A stretch of DNA of 34,839 nucleotides from Candidatus Nomurabacteria bacterium (lineage in GTDB: Bacteria > Patescibacteriota > Minisyncoccia > Phycocordibacterales > PALSA-1337), in the NCBI GenBank assembly GCA_943349555.1, contig CALQZK010000001.1:1-34839 (forward strand). The letters run 5' to 3'. The notes beneath the pieces were generated by a model. The model saw only the letters and a program-made list of their open reading frames with translations, did no database searches and was not told where the DNA came from. This document shows positions 1 through 7,214 of the stretch, one piece after another. The number at the start of each line of letters is the position of its first letter. The first letter of the stretch is position 1. A program made the translations under genes and the position numbers.

Positions 1-102
1 TGGCAAAACCTCGGCTAGTGTTTGTCTTTGCTTTTGTCCGCGCGGAGGAGGGGTCTGGGGAGGAATCCGCGCGGGCTCTTGGATTTTTTGGCGGAGAGAA
101 CA
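1..102. repeat. Left 102-bp inverted repeat of the four-gene cassette
   Basis: Bases 1-102 are the exact reverse complement of 3007-3108. The repeat is G+C-rich and holds two TCCGCGCGG copies (about 37 and 66), in contrast to the A+T-rich genes it brackets. It may continue upstream of the window, because it is still matching at base 1. It could be the terminal repeat of a mobile cassette or a recombination site for inversion. Confidence 0.9.
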
Positions 103-142
103 ACTAGAAAAAAGAGCTGGAAAATGATAAAATACACTAGAA

Positions 143-799
143 ATGACAATTAAATTAAAAGTCCCGTTAATCCAGCAACAAAAAGGTAGTTACCACTGCC
201 AGATTGCCACATGTCTAATGATAATGGAATTTTATGGAGATAAAATTCCATATGAAAAACTTGTAGAGAAAATGACTCCATATTTACTTGAAACTGGTAT
301 GAATCGAGAGGGTGTTTCAACTTTTTTAGTAAAAAGAGGGTACGAGGTTTTGAGTATGCACCGAGACCTCAATTTAATTGATAATTCTATTGAAAACGCC
401 ACCGAGAAAGATATAGAAAAACTAAAAACATTTTTACAACAATTATCTACAACCGAAGCTACCAAATATCAAAGAGAGAAACTTGCATTAGATATTGAGT
501 ACATAAAAGCAGGGGGGAAATTATGCTACTCGCTGGCAAATTTGGAAACTATTGATTCATATTTGGGTAAAAACATTCCTGTTGTGTTGGGTGTAAGAAA
601 TAATGCATTACACTTAAATCCGGGGAATAAAAATAATCATTCTGTTGTTGTAATTGGAAAAGAAAATAATAATTATATCCTTAATGATCCCTCGCCTAAA
701 ACTAAAGGAGAATACAAAGTAAATAAAGATATTCTTTTACAAGCTTGGTATTCTGCGAGTGCTTACATTCTTGTTGTAATGAAACGAAGTGAACAATAA
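143..799 (+). CDS. C39-like cysteine peptidase (papain-like fold)
   Basis: This 218-residue protein matches the peptidase C39-like pattern. A Gln-rich stretch (Q11-Q13) precedes Cys19 in the motif YHCQIATCLMIMEFYG. His166 follows in NNHSVVVIG, and Asp182 in LNDPS completes the expected Cys-His-Asp triad. The family cleaves leader peptides at double-glycine sites in bacteriocin export, or acts as stand-alone papain-like enzymes. No ABC or membrane domain is attached and no signal peptide is visible, so it is predicted cytosolic. It is the first gene of the cassette, 8 bp before the nucleotidyltransferase. A TAAAAT box lies 9 nt before the ATG and there is no Shine-Dalgarno motif. The triad is seen; the substrate is unknown. 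Confidence 0.7.
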   Translation: MTIKLKVPLIQQQKGSYHCQIATCLMIMEFYGDKIPYEKLVEKMTPYLLETGMNREGVSTFLVKRGYEVLSMHRDLNLIDNSIENATEKDIEKLKTFLQQLSTTEATKYQREKLALDIEYIKAGGKLCYSLANLETIDSYLGKNIPVVLGVRNNALHLNPGNKNNHSVVVIGKENNNYILNDPSPKTKGEYKVNKDILLQAWYSASAYILVVMKRSEQ

Positions 800-807
800 A
801 ATTTATT

Positions 808-1461
808 ATGGACTCAGAAACTCAAAGACAACAAATTAGTAATTCTCTTAAAATAACCACAGAAATTTTTGAAAGTTGTAATGCAGATTACCGAATTCTT
901 GGTTCTGTTTTGTTGGTTGCCTATACCAACAGGGTTTTTAGACGCATAAATGATGTTGATATTCTCCTAGATATAAAAGCAAAAGCCTGTGTCTTTGAAA
1001 AGCTGAAAAATAATGGTTTCCAGTTTGAACACAAAAAAGCATTTGGATTTTCTTGGGTTGAAGCAAAAAAAGATCAATACTTGGGACTAACCTTTTTTCT
1101 TGTCGGTGAATTCAAAAAAGATTATTTTACATGGCGCTTTATGAAATTTTTTGAACTAAGGACACGAGCTGAATATTTACACCCAACTGAATATAATTTT
1201 GAAAATGTAAAATTTATTGGCATTCCAATTTCGTCTGCCATTGCTGGTATTAGACAATCATTTCTTAATCCGAAAAGAAAAATGGATAAGCAAATTTTAG
1301 AAAATGAAGTCAATAAAACCAAAGTAAAAATTTACAATAATATTTCTGTTTATATTTTTGGTGTAAAGCTCCCATACCTATATGATTCATTTTCTTTTCT
1401 TTACAATATTTATGGCGGAATAAGAGTTATGTTTGGTAAAAAATATGAAGCTTGGGATTAA
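808..1461 (+). CDS. Nucleotidyltransferase-fold protein
   Basis: A 217-residue protein with the signature of the Pol-beta-like nucleotidyltransferase fold: a Gly-Ser pair (G32-S33, RILGSVLL) followed by NDVDILLD with metal-binding Asp49 and Asp51. This layout resembles LnuA/LicD-like or AbiEii-like small nucleotidyltransferases, which move NMP onto small molecules, sugars or proteins. The C-terminal half is basic and not recognised. It is the second gene of the cassette, translationally packed between the peptidase and the glycosyltransferase (4 bp to the next start). It might modify an antibiotic or act in surface-sugar chemistry; the sequence does not decide. Confidence 0.6.
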   Translation: MDSETQRQQISNSLKITTEIFESCNADYRILGSVLLVAYTNRVFRRINDVDILLDIKAKACVFEKLKNNGFQFEHKKAFGFSWVEAKKDQYLGLTFFLVGEFKKDYFTWRFMKFFELRTRAEYLHPTEYNFENVKFIGIPISSAIAGIRQSFLNPKRKMDKQILENEVNKTKVKIYNNISVYIFGVKLPYLYDSFSFLYNIYGGIRVMFGKKYEAWD

Positions 1462-1465
1462 GTAT

Positions 1466-2158
1466 ATGAAACCAGATATTTCAATAATTATTCCTGCTTA
1501 CAACGAAGAGAAACTAATAGGTAACACCCTTAGATCTATTTTTGATTCTAATTTTTCCGGAGCGCTTGAGGTTATTGTGGTTTGTAATGGTTGCACAGAC
1601 AAAACTGCTGAAATAGCATTGGCGTCAGGTGCGAAAGTGTTGCAAGCTCCTTCTAAGGGTACTGCCAACGCATTAAACTATGGTGCAAAAAATTCTTTAG
1701 CGGAAATTCTGGCTTTTCTAGATGCTGATACTATTGTGTCAAAAAATTTACTAACTGAAGTAATGGAAGCTATACAAAAGGGGTTTGTTGGTGGTAGAAC
1801 TGTTGTGCGATGGGAAGGAAAATCACTCGCTACTAAAATTTTTTCTCTTGTGAGTTATATTCACGTTCATAAGTGGGGCGGTTTTTGTTTTCTTAAAAGA
1901 AGTATATTTGACGAAGTGGGAGGATATAAGAGTGGAGCAAAATATGGTTTTGATTTTGATTTGGCGCGACGGGCATCTAAAGGAAGAAAAGTCACCTTGC
2001 TTCATAAAAGTTATGTTCTTACTTCTGATAGAAGATTTGCCAAGGAGGGTTGGTGGAAACATATCTGGTTAGGAATAAAGCGAAACGTACTTGATGATAA
2101 AATTTTAAGAAAGGGTGTAAAAAATGAAAAGGATATTATTTATGAAGACCATCGTTAA
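1466..2158 (+). CDS. Family 2 glycosyltransferase
   Basis: A GT-A fold glycosyltransferase of 230 residues. The N-terminus ISIIIPAYNEE is the classic nucleotide-sugar binding start of family GT2. FLDADT carries the metal-binding DxD motif, and a later GGYKSGAKYGFDFDLARR stretch fits the acceptor and catalytic region. No C-terminal membrane segments are seen, so the enzyme is soluble or peripheral. I chose ATG 1466, 4 bp after the upstream stop, because the conserved fold begins there; a TTG at 1433 would add 11 unconserved residues and overlap the previous gene. Donor and acceptor are unknown. Linked nucleotidyltransferases hint at synthesis of an activated sugar product. Confidence 0.8.
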   Translation: MKPDISIIIPAYNEEKLIGNTLRSIFDSNFSGALEVIVVCNGCTDKTAEIALASGAKVLQAPSKGTANALNYGAKNSLAEILAFLDADTIVSKNLLTEVMEAIQKGFVGGRTVVRWEGKSLATKIFSLVSYIHVHKWGGFCFLKRSIFDEVGGYKSGAKYGFDFDLARRASKGRKVTLLHKSYVLTSDRRFAKEGWWKHIWLGIKRNVLDDKILRKGVKNEKDIIYEDHR

Positions 2159-2176
2159 ATATTCAATTATATAAAG

Positions 2177-2986
2177 ATGATTGAAATACAAAAAATTGGT
2201 GGCTATCTTGAAATAGACAAAGACGGCTTTATCATTAAAAAAGCTTCAGCCGATAAATTTCAAGAAAAGTGGAAGCCCGTTATAAAAGAAATCAAGAACG
2301 CTTACATAGAACATTTTGGCGACAAGCTTCATTCTGTTTATATAAGAGGTTCAGTTGCGAAAGGAGAAGCAATTGATGGAATAGCAGACCTTGATAGCAT
2401 AGCCGTAGTTAATCTTCCGAATGAACAAATAGATATAAAGTGGAAAGAAGAACTTAATAAGCAAATTATTGACAAATATCCATTTATTAAAAATGTAGAA
2501 ATTGTTGCTGGTACACTTGAGCATGCACTTAGCAAAAATAGAGGTGTGCATATAATATTAAAAACTCAAGCCGTGTGTATTTATGGAAATGATATATCAG
2601 ACAGCATTACGAAATTGAAACCAGGCAAAGAATCGGCTCTCCATTTTAGGAATCTTCAAGATGAATTACAAAAGACGATTGATTTTTTTGAAAATGGATG
2701 GGGTGATACTTTGGAAGAAAATCTGGACAAATGTTCATGGATAATGAAAAGGGTTTTAAGAACAGGTTTTGAACTTGTTATGGAACGAGAGCAAAAATAC
2801 ACACGAGATTTATATCCATGTTATGAAGGTTTTGTTAAATATTATCCAGAGAAAAAAGACGAGATATATAAAACACTTGAGCTTGCAGTAAATCCCACAG
2901 ACGATTCTAAAATAATTATTCCACTCCTGAAAGATTGGTTGATTTTTATGCCAAAGGAAATAGAAAAATTTTTCGGGTTTAAATAA
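2177..2986 (+). CDS. Nucleotidyltransferase-domain protein
   Basis: A 269-residue protein with a second, better conserved nucleotidyltransferase signature: IRGSVAKGEA (G58-S59) followed by ADLDSIAV (Asp71, Asp73). The layout is that of kanamycin/streptomycin nucleotidyltransferase-like enzymes, with an N-terminal strand pair and a helical C-terminal half containing a Trp/Arg-rich region. It is the last gene of the cassette, 18 bp after the glycosyltransferase, and its stop is 20 bp before the right inverted repeat. It may modify a small molecule or a nucleic acid end. Two unlike nucleotidyltransferases in one four-gene unit is unusual. Confidence 0.65.
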   Translation: MIEIQKIGGYLEIDKDGFIIKKASADKFQEKWKPVIKEIKNAYIEHFGDKLHSVYIRGSVAKGEAIDGIADLDSIAVVNLPNEQIDIKWKEELNKQIIDKYPFIKNVEIVAGTLEHALSKNRGVHIILKTQAVCIYGNDISDSITKLKPGKESALHFRNLQDELQKTIDFFENGWGDTLEENLDKCSWIMKRVLRTGFELVMEREQKYTRDLYPCYEGFVKYYPEKKDEIYKTLELAVNPTDDSKIIIPLLKDWLIFMPKEIEKFFGFK

Positions 2987-3006
2987 AAATCTATTTTAAA
3001 ATCGTC

Positions 3007-3108
3007 TGTTCTCTCCGCCAAAAAATCCAAGAGCCCGCGCGGATTCCTCCCCAGACCCCTCCTCCGCGCGGACAAAAGCAAAGACAAACACTAGCCGAGG
3101 TTTTGCCA
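3007..3108. repeat. Right 102-bp inverted repeat of the four-gene cassette
   Basis: Exact reverse complement of bases 1-102. It begins 20 bp after the stop of the last cassette gene. Its outer end merges into a 12-bp hairpin (3099-3110 with 3133-3144). Confidence 0.9.
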
Positions 3109-3144
3109 AATCCTTTGCCCCAGAAAATAGCTTTGGCAAAACCG
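3099..3144. repeat. 12-bp hairpin at the cassette end
   Basis: GGTTTTGCCAAA (3099-3110) is the perfect complement of TTTGGCAAAACC (3133-3144), with a 22-nt loop. It joins the outer edge of the right cassette repeat to the branched element that follows. Confidence 0.75.
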
Positions 3145-3155
3145 AGTCCGCCTTT

Positions 3156-3307
3156 CGCCCCGCCACACTGCTCAAATACTTGGAGAGCAGAACCCCGAAA
3201 GAAAAATGCCTTTTCTATTTTAGAAGAAATCCACCCTCGCGAAAATCAAAAAGCAAGAGGCATTTTTCTTTCGGGGTTGCTGAGTGCAGCGAGGCGGTGG
3301 CGGGGCG
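3156..3307. other. Sequence folding into a perfect four-way junction
   Basis: Four stems nest without overlap. The outer stem is 3156-3166 with 3297-3307 (CGCCCCGCCAC, 11 bp). Arm 1 is 3168-3173 with 3185-3190 (CTGCTC). Arm 2 is 3191-3210 with 3259-3278 (20 bp, perfect). Arm 3 is 3279-3282 with 3287-3290 (GCTG). Arms 1, 2 and 3 abut with no spare base. There is no convincing coding sequence. It could be a cruciform DNA end of a mobile element or a structured RNA; all stems are Watson-Crick, so the strand cannot be told. Confidence 0.7.
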
Positions 3308-3373
3308 TTCTCCGAGCGTACGATTTTAGTCGGGGTTCTGTTGGAAATGAGTCCGAACTTTTTGGTATAATGA

Positions 3374-3506
3374 CCACAATTCTGAATTTGAAGAAAGACT
3401 GACCTCGCCCGCGCCTCTGGCGCGGGCTCGGACTGATGTTTCCGCCAAGTCCCGCCAAGGCATTTTGAAATCCGCCAAGAGCATTCCCTCCGCTACGCGG
3501 CGGTTC
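3374..3506. repeat. Left 133-bp inverted repeat flanking the serine recombinase
   Basis: Bases 3374-3506 are the exact reverse complement of 4987-5119. The match resumes for 10 more bases (GAGCCGATGT, 3543-3552) after a 36-bp interruption. Read on the minus strand, the repeat encodes the same residues as the recombinase C-terminus (NRRVAEGM to SSNSELW) and then runs into a different tail. Confidence 0.92.
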
Positions 3507-3542
3507 CTCAAATTTCATTTGAGACGCGTGCAAAGCATGCGT
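3507..3542. repeat. 36-bp double-hairpin insertion inside the left repeat
   Basis: This block is absent from the right repeat, where GGTTC joins directly to GAGCCGATGT. It consists of two back-to-back hairpins: CTCAAAT-TTC-ATTTGAG, and ACGCGTGC-AAA-GCATGCGT with one wobble. It looks like a miniature palindromic insertion, or a block lost from the right copy. Confidence 0.7.
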
Positions 3543-3551
3543 GAGCCGATG

Positions 3552-3557
3552 TATAAT
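3552..3557 (+). promoter_or_regulatory. Candidate -10 box for the recombinase
   Basis: TATAAT lies 50 nt before the recombinase ATG, straddling the inner edge of the left repeat. There is no convincing -35 box. If the segment inverts, this promoter would move with the gene. Confidence 0.35.
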
Positions 3558-3607
3558 GAGATTGTGAATTGTTGGTGTAAGCGTGCTTCTTTTTTAAACG
3601 CAATTCT

Positions 3608-5143
3608 ATGATCAAGTATTTTATTTACTGTCGAAAATCTAGTGAGGACGAAGAACGTCAAGTTTTGAGTATTCCGGCGCAACTACAAGAATTGCGCGAT
3701 TTCGCCAAGCAAAATTCTCTTTTCGTGGTCAAAGAATATGATGAAAGTAAAACCGCCAAGGAACCAGGGCGAGAGGTTTTTAACGAAATGCTTGGCGAAA
3801 TTGAAAAAGGAAACGCGCAGGGAATTTTAGCTTGGAACCCGGATAGATTAGCTAGGAATAGCATTGATGGTGGCAAGATCATCTATTTTGTGGACACACT
3901 AAAAATTGTTGCGCTAAAATTCCCGACATTTTGGTTTGAAGCGACACCCCAAGGAAAATTTATTTTGAGTGTCGCTTTTGGTCAAGCAAAATATTACACC
4001 GACAATTTAAGAGAAAATATTTTGCGCGGTATTCGCCAAAAGATCCGCCGTGGTGAATTATCAGCAAAAGCCCCTTTAGGATATTTCAACGAACCTCGTT
4101 TGCGAACGATTGAACCTGACAAGAAAACTTTCAACAAGGTGAAAGAATGTTTAGGGGCTTTTGCTACGGGACAATTTACACTCACGGCTATTCAGCGCAA
4201 AATGTTTTCTCTCGGCTTGGTTGGCGCGAGAAGTGGGAAACCGCTTGTCCTCGCCTCGGTAGAGCATATTTTGAAAAATCCTTTTTACTACGGTCATTTC
4301 CAGTACCGAGGCGAGATACATCAAGGTTCGCATAAACCAATGATTTCAAAGAAACTTTTTGACAAAATCCAAGAAGCACTTGTCGCGAACGGAAAGCCCC
4401 GCAAAAAGCGAGAAGAGAAAGGTTTGTTATACAAAGGATTTGCGGTGTGCGGTGAGTGCGGCTACGCGATAACTGCCGAGAAGAAGATAAAGAAAAGTGG
4501 GTTGGTGTATCACTACTACCACTGTACTTTCAAAAGCCGCACTCAAAAATGTTCGCAAACTCGCTTTTTGCGGGAAGAAGAATTGACGCGACAAGTGCAA
4601 GACATGGTTCAAAAAGTTTCTTTGTCTGATGAGTGGCGAGACGCATATCTCAAAAAATTGGAAAGCGAAAACGCCGATGTCCGCTACTCATCAAAACTTT
4701 TCGTTCAAAATCTCAAAAACGATATTTCCGCCATTTCAGCGCGCCTCTCTCGCCTCACAGACGCGTATCTAAACGAAGCACTGGAGCTTGTGGAGTATCA
4801 AGAGCGCAAGAACGCGCTGATGGCGGAAAAGAAGACGCTGGAAGAGAAATTGAGCAATTTTGAACGCAAAGGCAATCATTGGCTCGAACTCATGCGAAAC
4901 TGGATTTTAGGGGCCAACCAAGCGGGAAATCTCATTAAACAAGAAAATCTTCCGGGAATGAAAGATTTTCTTGTAGACATCGGCTCGAACCGCCGCGTAG
5001 CGGAGGGAATGCTCTTGGCGGATTTCAAAATGCCTTGGCGGGACTTGGCGGAAACATCAGTCCGAGCCCGCGCCAGAGGCGCGGGCGAGGTCAGTCTTTC
5101 TTCAAATTCAGAATTGTGGAGGGTAAGAGATTCGAACTCTTGA
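3608..5143 (+). CDS. Large serine recombinase / site-specific integrase
   Basis: A 511-residue large serine recombinase. The N-terminal resolvase domain (about 1-150) starts FIYCRKSSEDEERQVLSI with the catalytic Ser at 10 or 11, and continues with WNPDRLARN. A Recombinase domain follows (about 155-270, with APLGY and NPFYYGHFQYRG). A zinc-ribbon comes next (CGECGY to CTFKSRTQKC), then a Glu/Lys-rich coiled coil (about 345-425). Such enzymes integrate, excise or invert DNA between short att sites by a Ser-DNA intermediate. The last 50 or so codons lie in the right 133-bp repeat, and the final residues (RVRDSNS) read antisense through the 3' part of tRNA-Ser. No Shine-Dalgarno motif precedes the ATG. 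Recombinases next to tRNA genes are usual for integrated elements. Confidence 0.9.
   Translation: MIKYFIYCRKSSEDEERQVLSIPAQLQELRDFAKQNSLFVVKEYDESKTAKEPGREVFNEMLGEIEKGNAQGILAWNPDRLARNSIDGGKIIYFVDTLKIVALKFPTFWFEATPQGKFILSVAFGQAKYYTDNLRENILRGIRQKIRRGELSAKAPLGYFNEPRLRTIEPDKKTFNKVKECLGAFATGQFTLTAIQRKMFSLGLVGARSGKPLVLASVEHILKNPFYYGHFQYRGEIHQGSHKPMISKKLFDKIQEALVANGKPRKKREEKGLLYKGFAVCGECGYAITAEKKIKKSGLVYHYYHCTFKSRTQKCSQTRFLREEELTRQVQDMVQKVSLSDEWRDAYLKKLESENADVRYSSKLFVQNLKNDISAISARLSRLTDAYLNEALELVEYQERKNALMAEKKTLEEKLSNFERKGNHWLELMRNWILGANQAGNLIKQENLPGMKDFLVDIGSNRRVAEGMLLADFKMPWRDLAETSVRARARGAGEVSLSSNSELWRVRDSNS
4987..5119. repeat. Right 133-bp inverted repeat flanking the serine recombinase
   Basis: Perfect inverted copy of 3374-3506. 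It lies inside the recombinase reading frame and its outer end overlaps the last 3 nt of tRNA-Ser (5117-5119). Confidence 0.92.
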
Positions 5144-5203
5144 TGCCCTTTCGAGCATACGACGTTTCCAACGTCGCGCAATAGACCGCTATGCGAACCC
5201 TCC
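5117..5203 (-). tRNA. tRNA-Ser(GGA)
   Basis: The minus strand folds into a class II tRNA. Acceptor GGAGGGT pairs with ACCCTCC; anticodon stem CGACG/CGTCG carries loop TTGGAAA (anticodon GGA). There is a long variable arm (TATGCTCGAAAGGGCATC) and a T-loop TTCGAAT. The discriminator is A and no CCA is encoded. It starts 13 bp after the Nudix gene stop and forms the right border of the recombinase module, so it is the likely integration target. Confidence 0.95.
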
Positions 5204-5216
5204 AATCTACTCACCT

Positions 5217-5717
5217 TTATTTCTCCTTCAAAACTTTTTCCACCATCTCTATCTCCTCCTCTATCCCCGGAATCATATCAAGCTTTTTAACTTCGGCAAG
5301 TGTCGCCCATTTATATTCCACCGTATCTTCATCGAGCTTCACTTTCCCAGACATATACGGAGCGTAGTAGCTCAAGACAAGGACAGGTATGCCATCAGGT
5401 CGTATAAAAGTGAGATCGAGCAAATATGAAATTTTTCCTATCTTCACATTCACCTCTTCTTTTATTTCCCTCTTCAAAGCTTTCTCCAATGACCCATACC
5501 ACTGCGTGTCTTTATGAGTCGTGCGTGTATGGACATAATCATCCGTGGTCAAGCCTCCGCCAGGGACATGCCATCTGTTCGGCTGGACTTTTTTAAAGGG
5601 GCTTCTTTTGGTTATCAAATACTTTTCATCTTTATTGTAAATAATACAAGTGATAGCAATCCGATGAAGCTCTTTGTCCTTTATCTTATCTATCGCAGAT
5701 TTATTTGACTGATTCAT
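5217..5717 (-). CDS. Nudix hydrolase
   Basis: A 166-residue Nudix-fold hydrolase that would cleave a nucleoside diphosphate linked to another group. The fold start ITCIIYNKDEKYLITKR is followed by WHVPGGGL and the Nudix box helix ALKREIKEEVNVKIG, with the REIKEE glutamates that bind metal. About 20 residues (DDYVHTRTTHKDTQWYG) are inserted between the GGG and the helix, which varies between Nudix families. No signal peptide, so cytosolic. It lies 12 bp after the TPM gene; TAAAAT 9 nt before the ATG may be its own promoter. The substrate (dNTP cleaning, NDP-sugar or other) cannot be assigned. Confidence 0.85.
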   Translation of the reverse strand: MNQSNKSAIDKIKDKELHRIAITCIIYNKDEKYLITKRSPFKKVQPNRWHVPGGGLTTDDYVHTRTTHKDTQWYGSLEKALKREIKEEVNVKIGKISYLLDLTFIRPDGIPVLVLSYYAPYMSGKVKLDEDTVEYKWATLAEVKKLDMIPGIEEEIEMVEKVLKEK

Positions 5718-5729
5718 AGTAGTAATATT

Positions 5730-6614
5730 TTACCACCCCCCACTTGAACCTCCCCCTCCAGAACTCCCTCCACCAAAGCCTCCGAAACCACCACCCCCGC
5801 CATGACCCCCGAATCCTCCTCCACCTATCCACCAAGGCGGACGCGTTCCTTTTTGTACACTTGAGTTATACATCTTAGAAATAAGGAAATCAAATAGAAG
5901 TCCAAAAATTACCAGGAATAAGACGGATACAGAAGCAATCACAATAGATGCAGCAATCACTCCAATCACTATACCTCCGATTCCTCCCAGTACCCCTCCA
6001 AGCCACCAAGATTTTGTTCTTCCGAGAATAGCTCCGAAATAAATGAAAGCGAAGATAGCAGCATACAACCAGCCTAGAAAATCATACTCATTATCTGGAT
6101 TTTCTTGTGGTACCGCATCTACCTGACCATTCAAAACCTTTATCATAATATCAACCGCCCTACTGATTCCCCCCGAATAATCCCCCTCTTTAAACGCCGG
6201 AGTCAGAACATTTCTAATAACAGAAGACGCCTGCGCATCTGTAATGTATCCTTCCAGACCATAGCCCACTTCTATCCTCATTTTCCTCTCTTCCAGAGCG
6301 ACGAGCAGGAGCAGTCCATTATCTTTCCCCTTCTCACCAATTCCCCATTCTTCGAAAAGTTTAACAGCGTAGGTCTCTACTGTTTCATCTCCAAGAGTAG
6401 GAACGGTGACTATAGAAATTTCATTTCCAGTCTGTTTTTGGAAATTAGATAGGATAGTTTCTAATTTATTCTTTTCTTCAGCGGAAATAATGGAAGCGAA
6501 ATCATTCACAAAGCCTGTTGCCTTGCCTGGACTGGTGTATGCCAGAGAAAAAGACGCCAAGAAAAAAGGAATTGCAGCTAAGATAAAAATCGCTACAATC
6601 CCTCTTTTTTTCAT
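5730..6614 (-). CDS. TPM-domain membrane protein (YgcG-like)
   Basis: A 294-residue protein with an N-terminal signal or anchor segment (about 5-25), an extracytoplasmic TPM domain (about 30-165; TGFVNDFASIIS, GNEISIVTV, DNGLLLLVALEERKMRIEVG), two hydrophobic segments (about 180-245), and a C-terminal Gly/Ser/Phe-rich tail ending SSGGW. This is the YgcG layout. TPM domains have been linked to acid phosphatase activity and photosystem repair in other lineages; here the role is unknown. It is 18 bp after lemA, a pairing seen in many bacteria, so a shared envelope function is likely. Confidence 0.85.
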   Translation of the reverse strand: MKKRGIVAIFILAAIPFFLASFSLAYTSPGKATGFVNDFASIISAEEKNKLETILSNFQKQTGNEISIVTVPTLGDETVETYAVKLFEEWGIGEKGKDNGLLLLVALEERKMRIEVGYGLEGYITDAQASSVIRNVLTPAFKEGDYSGGISRAVDIMIKVLNGQVDAVPQENPDNEYDFLGWLYAAIFAFIYFGAILGRTKSWWLGGVLGGIGGIVIGVIAASIVIASVSVLFLVIFGLLFDFLISKMYNSSVQKGTRPPWWIGGGGFGGHGGGGGFGGFGGGSSGGGGSSGGW

Positions 6615-6632
6615 AAATTTAATTGGAATGGA

Positions 6633-7187
6633 TTAGAATTTTACCTCTGGAGCATTTTCCGAACCTGCGGCAGAATTGAAATATTCTCTCTCATCGAATC
6701 CGGTAATAGCCGCTACGATAGAGCTTGGAATCCTCATTACCCTAAGATTGTAAGCCTGCACAGCGGTGTTGTAGCGCATTCTCTCGACGCTTATGCGGTT
6801 CTCTGTTCCTTCGATCTGCGACATGAGGGTCTGGACTGTATCGGAAGACTTGAGCTGTGGATAATTTTCTGTGATCACAAGAAGCCGTCCAAGAGCACTC
6901 TCGACTTGTCCCGCGGCAGCAGCCTTGTCATTTGGAGTTGCTGCTCCTGCATACTTTGTCCTAGCATCAGCGATAGCCATGAAGACTGCTTGCTCCTGCT
7001 TCATGATTCCTGCTACTGATTCTACGAGGTTGGGAATTAGGTCAAAGCGTCGCTGGTAGTTTGTTTCCACCTGCTTCCATTGTGTATCCGCAGAAACATT
7101 CAGAGTCACTAGTTTATTGTATGTAGAAAATCCATACAATATTGCTAGAGCAACTACAACTATAATTCCAATAATAATTTTTTTCAT
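6633..7187 (-). CDS. lemA: LemA family protein
   Basis: A 184-residue LemA-family protein. One N-terminal transmembrane helix (about 4-20) is followed by a helical domain with the family signature TQWKQVETNYQRRFDLIPNL and the C-terminal FDEREYFN. It is anchored with the bulk outside the cytoplasm. Function in bacteria is not settled. It precedes the TPM gene by 18 bp and follows the PsbP-like gene by 27 bp, so the three probably form one transcript. No Shine-Dalgarno motif precedes the ATG. Confidence 0.9.
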   Translation of the reverse strand: MKKIIIGIIVVVALAILYGFSTYNKLVTLNVSADTQWKQVETNYQRRFDLIPNLVESVAGIMKQEQAVFMAIADARTKYAGAATPNDKAAAAGQVESALGRLLVITENYPQLKSSDTVQTLMSQIEGTENRISVERMRYNTAVQAYNLRVMRIPSSIVAAITGFDEREYFNSAAGSENAPEVKF

Positions 7188-7214
7188 ATGCTATTTATTT
7201 TCTATATTCTACTA

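Larger units (their letters stand above)
1..3108. mobile_element. Inverted-repeat-bounded four-gene accessory cassette
   Basis: Four same-strand genes with gaps of 4-18 bp (143-2986) are enclosed by perfect 102-bp inverted repeats. Base composition is clearly more A+T-rich than the core genes to the right, which suggests recent acquisition. No transposase lies inside; the nearest recombinase is the serine recombinase at 3608-5143, in its own inverted repeats. Whether the unit transposes, inverts or is a passive duplication cannot be told from the sequence. Confidence 0.6.

Noticed and set aside
3103..3533. Open frames of 60-100 codons on both strands
   Set aside because: They lie in inverted repeats and the branched element, and are forced by repeat structure; part of the minus-strand frame is only the mirrored recombinase C-terminus.
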